Position numbers and translations under genes: made by a program
The notes under the pieces: model-generated
Databases searched by the model: none
Seen by the model: only the letters and a program-made list of their open reading frames with translations
What the model was told of the DNA's origin: nothing
Shown: in pieces, positions 8,033 to 16,018 of the stretch
How the letters are laid out: every line of letters begins with the position of its first letter
Numbering within the stretch: the stretch's first letter is position 1
Source: Oligoflexia bacterium
GTDB taxonomy: Bacteria; Bdellovibrionota; Bdellovibrionia; JABDDW01
Direction of reading: 5' to 3'
Assembly (NCBI GenBank): GCA_020847095.1
Contig: JADLCR010000072.1
Coordinates: 1 to 64,000 of the forward strand
DNA length: 64,000 nt

Positions 8033-8584
8033 ATGGGGATTAAAGCGGACGTTTGGATTAGAGAAAAGGCCCTTAAAGGGATGATTGAACCCTTTGAATC
8101 TGCACAAGTCCGAAAGGGTGTTATTTCCTACGGATTGTCCTCTTATGGATACGATATTCGAGTCGCCGACGAGTTTAGAGTATTTACGAACATCAATTCT
8201 ACAGTCATCGATCCCAAAGCTTTTGATCCGAACAGCTTTATAACGGTCAAAGGAAACTCCTGCATCATTCCACCAAACTCTTTTGCTCTGGCCAGAACTA
8301 TTGAGTACTTCCGCATCCCAGACAATGTGATCACCGTATGTTTAGGCAAAAGTACTTACGCTCGATGCGGAATTATCATCAATGTGACGCCGTTTGAGCC
8401 CGGGTGGGAGGGACACGTTACCCTAGAAATCAGCAATACCACACCGCTTCCGGCAAAAATCTACGCTAACGAAGGCATTGCCCAGGTCTTGTTCTTCGAA
8501 GGAGATACTCCTTGCGAAGTAAGCTACAAAGCTAAACAAGGCAAGTATATGGGACAAACCGGCGTAACGCTGCCGCGTCTGTAA
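8033..8584 (+). CDS. dcd: dCTP deaminase
   Basis: The protein deaminates dCTP to dUTP, supplying the dTMP pathway in the cytoplasm. The 183-aa sequence carries the family's diagnostic motifs: an N-terminal [14 protein letters not shown], the nucleotide-binding GKSTYARCG, the [15 protein letters not shown] block holding the catalytic glutamate, and the C-terminal [15 protein letters not shown] chose the start at 8033 because it matches the family N-terminus and has GGAGGAGG six bases upstream; an in-frame ATG at 7967 would add 22 non-homologous residues. It looks monofunctional rather than the bifunctional dCTP deaminase/dUTPase type, though motifs alone do not exclude that. It is transcribed alone, divergent from the aminotransferase gene. 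Confidence 0.95.
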   Translation: MGIKADVWIREKALKGMIEPFESAQVRKGVISYGLSSYGYDIRVADEFRVFTNINSTVIDPKAFDPNSFITVKGNSCIIPPNSFALARTIEYFRIPDNVITVCLGKSTYARCGIIINVTPFEPGWEGHVTLEISNTTPLPAKIYANEGIAQVLFFEGDTPCEVSYKAKQGKYMGQTGVTLPRL

Positions 8585-8596
8585 TTTTAAATTAAA

Positions 8597-9355
8597 TTAG
8601 TGGGATTCTCCCGTGCACATCAATTCACGATGGCGGCCATCGCGAATGGTCAGGTGTGATATGCGAAGCTTCCCTTTAACTGGAGCCACGAAATAGAGGG
8701 TCCCAGCGGTCACACTGATATGTCGGTTTTTGACTGTATTGAGTAGCAGTCCCCCTTCATTCATGGAATTAAACCAATAGTCGGTAATGTCAAAGTAGCG
8801 ATTGCAGCCGTTACCCATGGCCTTGCCGTCGACGTCCCTGATCTTGGCATTTGAAAGATAATAGACGCGAGTGTCTTTTGGATTCATCTCTTCATCAAAA
8901 GAGACATAAAGATAGAAACTTCCCTGTCGGGTTTCGGGAACAAAATAGCGATAATCCAACAACCCCCCGCCCTTTGGATATTTCAATTCGTAGTTTTGAT
9001 CGCCCAAAACTCCCTTGGTTTTTTCAACCAAAATGGCTTTGAACGAAATGGGATCTAGGGGCGGACGCTTTTTCAGAAGTTCTTCTTTAGGTTCATTAGG
9101 ATTCGCCTCTTCTCCTGGCTTTTCACCTTCTTCGGCCGTTTCTTTAATGGCTTGCCCCTCGGCATCAAGAGCTAAAGGACGGTAGCTTGATTCCATAACC
9201 TGCCAAAGAGAGGTCGGCACGATTAAGTCCTCTTCGAAGAGTCGCATGTCCATCGGGGTCGATTTGAGGTCTTTGTAAGGATCCGATTGGCACGCTTTGC
9301 TGCAACCTAGGACCAATCCAAGCAATAATACCAAGAGATATTTTATTCTTGTCAT
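8597..9355 (-). CDS. Lipoprotein of unknown function, coupled to the ZnR-GYF-TPR gene
   Basis: The N-terminus is a lipoprotein signal with a lipobox (VLGCS; Cys about residue 18 from the chosen start), so the protein should be anchored to the inner or outer membrane facing the periplasm. A charged Glu/Pro-rich linker follows (around residues 60-95). A beta-rich domain comes next, with motifs such as YLYVSFDEE, GNGCNRYFDITDYW and LYFVAPVKGKLRISHLTI. I do not recognise the family. The start at 9355 is chosen because the ATG overlaps the stop of the preceding TPR gene as ATGA and GGAGAT lies upstream; a TTG three codons earlier is less likely. The coupling suggests a partner of the membrane TPR protein. 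Confidence 0.8.
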   Translation of the reverse strand: MTRIKYLLVLLLGLVLGCSKACQSDPYKDLKSTPMDMRLFEEDLIVPTSLWQVMESSYRPLALDAEGQAIKETAEEGEKPGEEANPNEPKEELLKKRPPLDPISFKAILVEKTKGVLGDQNYELKYPKGGGLLDYRYFVPETRQGSFYLYVSFDEEMNPKDTRVYYLSNAKIRDVDGKAMGNGCNRYFDITDYWFNSMNEGGLLLNTVKNRHISVTAGTLYFVAPVKGKLRISHLTIRDGRHRELMCTGESH

Positions 9356-11460
9356 TGTGACCAAATCTCCTGCTTAAGTTTAAGTAACGGAATGTAATAA
9401 GGGTCCACCCCTAAAGCCTTCTTCAAGAAGTCTAGGGCTTGATCAGGATTCTTTTTCTTTTGTTGAACCTCAGCAATTCCATGTAGAGCTTCAATGGATT
9501 CCGGATCCATGGCCAACATTTGCGCAAAATGATCTTGGGCGCACTCCAAATCTCCATCAGCAAAACATATTTTGGCTTGCAACAAATGAGGAAATTTCAG
9601 TGGCCGCCCCCCGCGAAGAGCCATCTGAACGCGAGTGAATGCCACGTCTTTCTTTCCCGATTTATATTCAGTCCAAGCCGTTAAGGCCAACAGCGCCGAA
9701 TCTGTCTCGTTTTGTTGAAGTGCCGCTTCAATACTACGAATACCCTCAGTACGTTCTCGACTAAAATAAAGTCCCAACCCCACTAGGGCATCAGCGAAAT
9801 TTTTAATATTGACGTCTTGAGTGATGCGCTTTGCAACAGGCAATAAAACGCCCCATGATGCCCGATCAGCATAGAGCAGCCAATCTTTCGTGTGCAGACT
9901 TGTTCGTTCGGGATCAGTGTCGAAAAACTCCCCTAAGTAACGCACCACTGATTCGAGCGAATCGCTGGCAAGCTTTGTCCCCATGCTTGTCCCCTCAGCT
10001 TTATAAATAAGATGCTGAGCCACAGCGATGCGCGCCCCTGTGAGCAAGACCTCATGGGTATAATCTCGATAATTAGCTAAATAATTTTTAACACTACCCA
10101 TAAGCACATTAAGCTCGGCCTTATAATCTTTAATTTCTTTCTCACTTTTCTGACCGAGTGAGTTCGTTTCAAAATGAGAAAAGACCGCTTCGGCTTGGGT
10201 GACAATGATACTTCCTTCGTTAGGGAGTCGATTGGCGGCCTTTCGAAGCAAGGTCAGGGCCTCTGCGGGTTGCATCATCAAGAGCTTTGTCACTCCAAGA
10301 TTAAAAATGGCTTGGCCATACTCAGGATCAAGTCTTAACGCACTTTCAAACTTTTCAACCGCTTGCTCATATTGATGATCGGTCATGGCAATAAGCCCGA
10401 GTCCAACAAGCCCTGCCTTTTGATAGTTTGCCCCTTTATCAATCTCCATCATTTCGACAAACATCTTTTGAGCCGATAGAGTTTGGCCCTCGACACCTAA
10501 AGTTAAAGGAGCCAAGTGAAGTAAAAGCTCGGCATCCCGGCTCTTAATTCTTCTTGCTTCATTGAAAAGGTCGATCGCCCGTCGATAATCACCAATCTTT
10601 TCTGTGGAAATAGCCTGGTTCATGATGTCTTGAAACGTTCGACCCCCTGTTTCGCCAAGTCCATCTTTGTTTGAAGTAATTTTCACCGAGGCCACGATGA
10701 GACTTACAACCAATACTCCCAGCGCCCACCAACACTGCCGACTTTTGGATAATCGAATTTGCGGAATGATCTTGGGGTCTTGTGGGGACGCATAATTTTT
10801 GACGATATCGCGACTCGGAGTCGGGTCGCCGACGGGGCGAACTTCTCGGACCTTCGGTTCAATGCCTTTTAATAATTCTTCTGTTTTTATAAATGGCCGG
10901 TCTACGCTGACGTCGATAGGCACCGTTTGATTATCATCGCCAGCCAATGTGCCCACGTCCGTAGATTCCCCATCAGATTTCGCCGTTTGCCTGTTTTTCA
11001 ATTCATTGACGATGGGACGGAATCGATCTTCATCCCTAATCAAAATCCAACGCCCCAGAGGCCGACTGATTTCGTCCACCGGAACAACTCGATTTTCACG
11101 TAACCGGGATTCGATTTCTTCAGCGGAAAATGGTCCCAATATCCGCCCATTGGCCTTCACCAACCATTCTTTCTGGGAAGAAATTTTAATCAGATCCCAT
11201 TGCACACCCGTTTGGGTTTCACAAAGGTCGCAACATTGGCGGCAGATAAATCCCCAGGGAGAAGGGGCCAAGTCCGGACCAGTTGTTTCGGCGTCGCAAA
11301 CGGCGCAATTGGCATGAACGGGCTTTTGCTTAATATTAAAGGTGGGAAGCCCCCCGGCGTCGCTCACCTCTTCGGTGAGACAAGAAAAACAAAGGGATTT
11401 CTTTTGCACTTGAAGATGTTTTTCAATCGAGCGATTACAAATGTCGCACTGAGCCTTCAA
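9352..11460 (-). CDS. Membrane protein with double zinc ribbon, GYF_2 domain and periplasmic TPR repeats
   Basis: The 702-aa protein is modular. Residues 5-27 hold CxxC...CxxC and residues 52-76 a second CxxC...CxxC set, both typical of zinc ribbons. Residues ~99-139 form a GYF_2-type domain (WLVKANGRILGPFSAEEI, then a tryptophan near 138). A polar linker follows, then one membrane helix at ~243-260 (WWALGVLVVSLIVAS). The remaining ~430 residues are TPR-like helical repeats (for example EKIGDYRRAIDLFNEA, YEQAVEKFESALRLDPEYGQA, and a C-terminal QALDFLKKALGVDPYY). Topology is inferred as zinc/GYF cytoplasmic and TPR periplasmic. It starts at TTG with GAGG five bases upstream, 11 bases after purH, and overlaps the downstream lipoprotein gene by ATGA. 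The exact role is unknown. Confidence 0.85.
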   Translation of the reverse strand: MKAQCDICNRSIEKHLQVQKKSLCFSCLTEEVSDAGGLPTFNIKQKPVHANCAVCDAETTGPDLAPSPWGFICRQCCDLCETQTGVQWDLIKISSQKEWLVKANGRILGPFSAEEIESRLRENRVVPVDEISRPLGRWILIRDEDRFRPIVNELKNRQTAKSDGESTDVGTLAGDDNQTVPIDVSVDRPFIKTEELLKGIEPKVREVRPVGDPTPSRDIVKNYASPQDPKIIPQIRLSKSRQCWWALGVLVVSLIVASVKITSNKDGLGETGGRTFQDIMNQAISTEKIGDYRRAIDLFNEARRIKSRDAELLLHLAPLTLGVEGQTLSAQKMFVEMMEIDKGANYQKAGLVGLGLIAMTDHQYEQAVEKFESALRLDPEYGQAIFNLGVTKLLMMQPAEALTLLRKAANRLPNEGSIIVTQAEAVFSHFETNSLGQKSEKEIKDYKAELNVLMGSVKNYLANYRDYTHEVLLTGARIAVAQHLIYKAEGTSMGTKLASDSLESVVRYLGEFFDTDPERTSLHTKDWLLYADRASWGVLLPVAKRITQDVNIKNFADALVGLGLYFSRERTEGIRSIEAALQQNETDSALLALTAWTEYKSGKKDVAFTRVQMALRGGRPLKFPHLLQAKICFADGDLECAQDHFAQMLAMDPESIEALHGIAEVQQKKKNPDQALDFLKKALGVDPYYIPLLKLKQEIWSQ

Positions 11461-11471
11461 AGGTGCCTCTT

Positions 11472-13001
11472 CTAGTGACGAAAATGTCTTTTCCCAGTCA
11501 GGACCATCGTCAAGCCATGTTCAATAACGGCTTGCTCCACCTCGGCGTCACGGAGGCTGCCTCCTGGCTGTATAATCCATTTCACACCAGCTTGGGCTGC
11601 CAAGTCTACCGAATCTCTAAAGGGAAAAAACGCATCGGACGCCAAGACGAAAGACGAGGACTTTCCTTTGGCTCTTTCGATGGACATTTTCACTGAATCA
11701 ACTCTGTTTGTCTGACCTCCGCAAATCCCCAAGGTCTGAAGGTTACGAGCCAAAACAATGGCATTACTCTTCACGTGCCGAACGGCTTTTTGAGAAAAAA
11801 TCAGGTCTTCTAAAACCGCTGCGTCTGGATGGGGGCCGATCACCTTCCAAGACTTGTCAAATTCCGAAGGGGTATCCGAGTCTTGAATTAAGGCTCCTCC
11901 ACGGATGGACTTGATTTCAAGCTGGCTTGAACTCGGAGCTTGGCCAAGACCCGCTAATTCCAAAACACGAAGATTTTTCTTTTTGGAAAGCACTTGAGCC
12001 GCGGCCTGACTCACTTTGGGAGCGACGACGCACTCTAAGAACGGGCCCACAAGCTCTCGAGCCAATTCCTCAGAAAGTTCGCGATTCAGGGCTACGATGC
12101 CTCCAAATGCCGAAACGGAATCGGCATCAAAAGACTTTTTATACGCGGACTCGATCGTGGTGCAAACCGCAATACCGCACGGGCTATTGTGTTTAACGAT
12201 AACGCTGGCAGACTTCGAAAAGTCCATGACAGCCCCGATCGCCGCTTCGAGGTCTAAAATATTATTATATGAAAGTTCTTTTCCCTGAATTTGGTTGGCC
12301 GACGTCAGCGACACCGTCGATTTTAACGGACTTTTATACCAAGCGGCTTTCTGATGAGGATTTTCGCCATAGCGTAAGTTTTCTTGGCGCTTGTATCCAA
12401 ACGAAATATAGGATTCTTCCTCCCATGGCCCCTCTCTCAACGTGTGTGAAATAAGGGAATCGTAGTACGAACAAAAGCTAAAGACTTGCGAGGCTAATCT
12501 TTGTTTAAACTTGTAATCGAGAGTGCCGTCTTTAGCTCTTTTCAAAACCTCGGGATAGTCATGCGGATGACAAACGACGGTGACGCGTTCAAAGCTCTTA
12601 GCTGCCGAGCGCAGCATCGAGGGGCCGCCGATATCGATTTGTTCGATCAGTTCAGCTCCATGAAGGCCTTTTTGAACTGATTGCTCAAAAGGGTAGAGAT
12701 TCACCACCACCAAATCAAATGGAGTCACACCATAAGAAGCTAAGGTTTTTGCGTCGTCGTCGTGATGAGCGCGGGCTAATAAGCCCATATGAATTTTCGG
12801 ATGGAGCGTTCGAACCCGACCGTCCATCATTTCCGGAAACCCCGTAACTTCGGCGACCTCTGTGACCTTGATTTTATTCTCGCGAAGAAATTTGGCCGTT
12901 CCGCCCGTAGAAACAATCTCACAGCCGGCCTTGGCAATAGGCTCAATAAATTCGATCAGGCCAGTTTTATCACTGACACTGACGATCGCTCTTTTGAACA
13001 T
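11472..13001 (-). CDS. purH: Bifunctional AICAR formyltransferase/IMP cyclohydrolase
   Basis: PurH catalyses the last two steps of de novo IMP synthesis in the cytosol. The N-terminal IMP cyclohydrolase domain has SVSDKTGL and STGGTAKFLRE, with the loop HPKIHMGLLA. The C-terminal AICAR transformylase domain carries the catalytic KHNSPCG and AFGGIVALNRE motifs and ends with the expected IIQPGGSLRD region. Its 509 aa is the normal length. A strong AGGAG site before the ATG overlaps the TAG stop of mlaD, which lies only eight bases upstream, so the two are cotranscribed. Finding a purine enzyme inside a lipid-transport operon looks like operon packing, not shared function. Confidence 0.97.
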   Translation of the reverse strand: MFKRAIVSVSDKTGLIEFIEPIAKAGCEIVSTGGTAKFLRENKIKVTEVAEVTGFPEMMDGRVRTLHPKIHMGLLARAHHDDDAKTLASYGVTPFDLVVVNLYPFEQSVQKGLHGAELIEQIDIGGPSMLRSAAKSFERVTVVCHPHDYPEVLKRAKDGTLDYKFKQRLASQVFSFCSYYDSLISHTLREGPWEEESYISFGYKRQENLRYGENPHQKAAWYKSPLKSTVSLTSANQIQGKELSYNNILDLEAAIGAVMDFSKSASVIVKHNSPCGIAVCTTIESAYKKSFDADSVSAFGGIVALNRELSEELARELVGPFLECVVAPKVSQAAAQVLSKKKNLRVLELAGLGQAPSSSQLEIKSIRGGALIQDSDTPSEFDKSWKVIGPHPDAAVLEDLIFSQKAVRHVKSNAIVLARNLQTLGICGGQTNRVDSVKMSIERAKGKSSSFVLASDAFFPFRDSVDLAAQAGVKWIIQPGGSLRDAEVEQAVIEHGLTMVLTGKRHFRH

Positions 13002-13009
13002 TCAGTCTC

Positions 13010-14431
13010 CTAGAATGGAAGCTTAGACATCAGCAGCTTCATGTCGTCGCTGGTGAAGTCAAGCCCGAGACCAAAAAAGGCTGAAGCCCTGGTTCCGGTC
13101 AGGTCGTTGCCTCTTGTGTTGGCAATGTCGTCTCCACCCGCTACAGCATAAAAGACGCTATAGAATTTGTACCGGGCGTAGGCTCGAATATCAACACCTT
13201 CAGCACGACCAAACTTGAAAAACTCTGAAGTGATTCGTAGCTTTTTATTAAAGAAGTGGTAGTCAAAACCGACCCCTGCGGAATTTTCAAATAATCCAGC
13301 ACGAAGTGTCAAATCGTAAAAGGACTTTGCAAACTGAGCCGAAAACTTGATTTGGTTGTGATAGGCCACTTGGGTGCGGGTTGTCGTGTTTGGACCGCCA
13401 CCAACCGACGTTAAAGTATCGGTTCGCTGAAACTCTGCCTTGGGATCATCGACAATCTGCAGCAAATAGTATCGGTCCGGGCCCGGCTGAATATTAAGGC
13501 CCACGTAGGATTTTACAAAGCTTTCGCCGGTAGCACCGCTCGCCGGCATAAATTCTGAGTGATAGTCCACGGAGATCTGAAACTTATTGGCCGTATCAAG
13601 CATGCGATTCACACCAGAAATGGCGTGATTCAGCTCTTCAACGGTGGTCTCGTCGTTAATGAGCTTACCTAAGGTGCCTTTGCCATCGTTAACTTTAGAA
13701 GTAATCTCATCGACGTTGGTGAGAATTTTGTCCACCTTACCCAGAGACTTTGCCATTTTTTGCCAGTTGCGCTTAAACCCGTCATCGGTCTCGTCGCCAA
13801 TAAACTGATCTAAGTTTTTAGTAATGCGCTCAAGACTGGTGACCGTATTCGTAAGTCGGTTTTTGTTTTCGCTCGTAAAGTCTCTAAGATCGGCGGTGAG
13901 ATCTTCAACGTTCATGACAATGCGTCCAAGCGGAGTGTTGGGATCGCCCTCGCCCGTGGTGGCCTTTTTTAGATTTGAAGCCACCACGCTAAAATCATCG
14001 GCAATTTGACCAACTTTATCCAAGACCGCATCAAAGCTCGCCGTGTCTTTGACAATGAGGATTCGCCCACCCGGAGGTAAAGGTTCATCTCCGGGGTTAC
14101 CGGTTTTAATCTCAACAAATTTATCACCCAAAATGCCGCTGGGTTTGACTTCGACGCTGGCCGATTTGGTTAATTTTAAATCAGGTCTGAGGCTCAAGAG
14201 AAGCCGAGCATTTCCATTTTCTAAAGTGATCGTTTTAATGGTTCCAACCGGAATACCGGCCATGCGAATGGTCGAATTTTTGAAAACTCCGTTAGCATTA
14301 GGAAGGAGAACATCGTAGTACTGACCGCCACCAATGGCATTGGGATCTTTACTGATCTGTAGCGACATGGCCACCACGATACCCACACAAACGAGAACAA
14401 AGAGTCCAACTTTGAATTCAATGGACTTCAT
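13010..14431 (-). CDS. mlaD: MlaD-like MCE lipid-transport protein with C-terminal beta-rich domain
   Basis: Residues 7-26 form an N-terminal membrane anchor. Residues ~38-115 form an MCE domain (YYDVLLPNANGVFKNSTIRMAGI, then SASVEVKPSGILGDKFVEI). Next comes a long helical coiled-coil-like region (~130-270). The last ~190 residues are rich in alternating aromatic strands (such as RYYLLQIVDDP and LRITSEFFKFG) and end in phenylalanine, like a small beta-barrel. MCE proteins carry phospholipids across the periplasm with an MlaEF ABC transporter. The protein is 473 aa, far longer than E. coli MlaD (about 183 aa). Its ATG overlaps the mlaF stop (ATGA). The direction of lipid transport cannot be told from sequence. 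Confidence 0.88.
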   Translation of the reverse strand: MKSIEFKVGLFVLVCVGIVVAMSLQISKDPNAIGGGQYYDVLLPNANGVFKNSTIRMAGIPVGTIKTITLENGNARLLLSLRPDLKLTKSASVEVKPSGILGDKFVEIKTGNPGDEPLPPGGRILIVKDTASFDAVLDKVGQIADDFSVVASNLKKATTGEGDPNTPLGRIVMNVEDLTADLRDFTSENKNRLTNTVTSLERITKNLDQFIGDETDDGFKRNWQKMAKSLGKVDKILTNVDEITSKVNDGKGTLGKLINDETTVEELNHAISGVNRMLDTANKFQISVDYHSEFMPASGATGESFVKSYVGLNIQPGPDRYYLLQIVDDPKAEFQRTDTLTSVGGGPNTTTRTQVAYHNQIKFSAQFAKSFYDLTLRAGLFENSAGVGFDYHFFNKKLRITSEFFKFGRAEGVDIRAYARYKFYSVFYAVAGGDDIANTRGNDLTGTRASAFFGLGLDFTSDDMKLLMSKLPF

Positions 14432-15192
14432 TTCCCTTGCTCCCTGACTTTGGCTACGAATCGCTTAATAAACGGGTCGTCACTTTTGAAAAAATCTTGT
14501 GGCGGACCAAACAGCCGAATGGCTCCGGCATCCAACATGGCAACGTAATCGCCCATCTTGAATGCGGCATCGAGATCATGAGAGATAATCACCGTTGTCA
14601 TTCCGGCCCTACGCTTGTGCGTTTCAACAATCAAATCGTCGACCATTTCTGTAATGATGGGATCAAGGCCGGTTGTTGGCTCATCATAGAGAATGATCTC
14701 TGGTTCTAAAGCCAAGGCCCTTGCCAATCCCACCCGTTTTCTCATTCCACCTGATAATTCAGACGGGTACTTATCAAAATGTTCGGCACCTAAACCCACG
14801 ACCTTAAGCCGCTCTCCGGCGGTTTGCTCGATCTTGCCTTTTGGCCAGCTTCGTCTGAATTCTTGAATCGGAAACATGACGTTTTCTATGGCGGTCAGAT
14901 CATCAAATAGAGCAGCCGATTGAAATAACATTCCAAAGCGTGTTCGAAGATCATTGAGAGCTTTTTCTCCAAGCTGAGCTATATCGTGACCTAATACAGT
15001 GATACTTCCCGAGTCAGGCTTAATAAGTCCTAAGATATGTTTGAGAAGAACCGACTTACCGGCTCCTGAAAATCCAATAATGACTGTGATCTTTCCGCGT
15101 GGGATCGACAGACTAAGGCCTTTCATCACCTCAGCCCCGCCGGCGAAGCGCTTTCGAATATCTTTAATTTCGATAACCGACTCAGTATTAAT
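14428..15192 (-). CDS. mlaF: MlaF-like ABC transporter ATP-binding protein, probable ATT start
   Basis: This is the ATPase of an MCE-associated ABC lipid transporter. It has Walker A GFSGAGKSVL, the LSGGMRKRV signature, Walker B IILYDEP and the switch histidine in IISHDLD. A GTG/ATG start at 15129/15126 would remove the first beta strand and the A-loop region (VIEIKDIRKRF). Those residues are encoded in frame upstream, but the frame is then closed by a TGA and contains no ATG, GTG or TTG. The best start is ATT at 15192, giving MNTESVIEIKD, with AAGG seven bases upstream. It overlaps the mlaE stop by five bases. The protein would be 254 aa, normal for MlaF. The ATPase identity is sure; the ATT start is inferred. 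Confidence 0.9.
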   Translation of the reverse strand: MNTESVIEIKDIRKRFAGGAEVMKGLSLSIPRGKITVIIGFSGAGKSVLLKHILGLIKPDSGSITVLGHDIAQLGEKALNDLRTRFGMLFQSAALFDDLTAIENVMFPIQEFRRSWPKGKIEQTAGERLKVVGLGAEHFDKYPSELSGGMRKRVGLARALALEPEIILYDEPTTGLDPIITEMVDDLIVETHKRRAGMTTVIISHDLDAAFKMGDYVAMLDAGAIRLFGPPQDFFKSDDPFIKRFVAKVREQGK

Positions 15193-16006
15193 AAAGAAGC
15201 CTTTTCAAAATGGTTGATAAAAAATAATCACTCACAAGAATTAAGATGCTGCTCATGACAACCGTTTCGTTTGTGGCCGAACCCACACCGCGAGCGCCGT
15301 TAGTCGTGTGATAGCCTTTGTAAGTTCCAATCAAAGAAAAGATGAGCCCAAAAAATCCCGCCTTGATCATGCCCTGGGCGATGTCTCGAGGGTTGGTGAA
15401 GTCATTTATTTTATTGAGATAGGTGGCCGAGTCGATGTTGAAGCCTTTTGTGCTCAAAAAATAGGCTCCTAGATTTCCGATAAAAATAAAAATAGCTGAA
15501 AGTAGCGGCATCGAAATCACACCGGCCATGATTCGAGGCATGACAAGAAATTGTTTGGGATTAACTCCCATAACCTCTAGAGCGTCGATTTGTTCGGTAA
15601 CACGCATGCTGCCGAGTTGCGCAGCCATGGCGGCGCCGGCCCGACCGGTGACGATCAGGCCGGTGAGAACCGGCCCCAATTCGCGGCTCAAGGTTAATGC
15701 CACCGTGGGCCCAATCATGGTTTCGGCATTGACGAAGCTAAAGGCCGAGTAAGTTTGCAGCGCAAACACAAGTCCTGTGAATAAAGAACAAAGACAAATA
15801 ATAAACACCGACTTGTTACCGACAAATTCGATTTGTTTTAGAATTTCCATAAAGCGATAGGGCGGCTGAAATAGCCAAAAAATGCTAGTGACCAAAAAGT
15901 TGGTCACTCGCCCCAATGCGAGAATCATTTCTAGCCACCAACTCCCGACGCCTTCAATGGCGGAGAGTAATTGGCGCCCTCCAAAAGAGGGTACTGATTT
16001 TTCCAT
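15188..16006 (-). CDS. mlaE: MlaE-family ABC transporter permease
   Basis: This 272-aa inner-membrane permease has the family's defining features: an N-terminal amphipathic region, about five membrane segments, and the conserved cytoplasmic-loop block with SRELGPVLTGLIVTGRAGAA and MRVTEQIDALEVMGVNP (the EQIDAL coupling motif contacting MlaF). With MlaF and MlaD it forms the core of a phospholipid transporter between the inner and outer membranes. The gene starts 12 bases after alr and overlaps mlaF if the latter starts at ATT. No MlaA, MlaB or MlaC gene is present in the window. Confidence 0.95.
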   Translation of the reverse strand: MEKSVPSFGGRQLLSAIEGVGSWWLEMILALGRVTNFLVTSIFWLFQPPYRFMEILKQIEFVGNKSVFIICLCSLFTGLVFALQTYSAFSFVNAETMIGPTVALTLSRELGPVLTGLIVTGRAGAAMAAQLGSMRVTEQIDALEVMGVNPKQFLVMPRIMAGVISMPLLSAIFIFIGNLGAYFLSTKGFNIDSATYLNKINDFTNPRDIAQGMIKAGFFGLIFSLIGTYKGYHTTNGARGVGSATNETVVMSSILILVSDYFLSTILKRLLY

Positions 16007-16018
16007 AACCTTCCCTGG

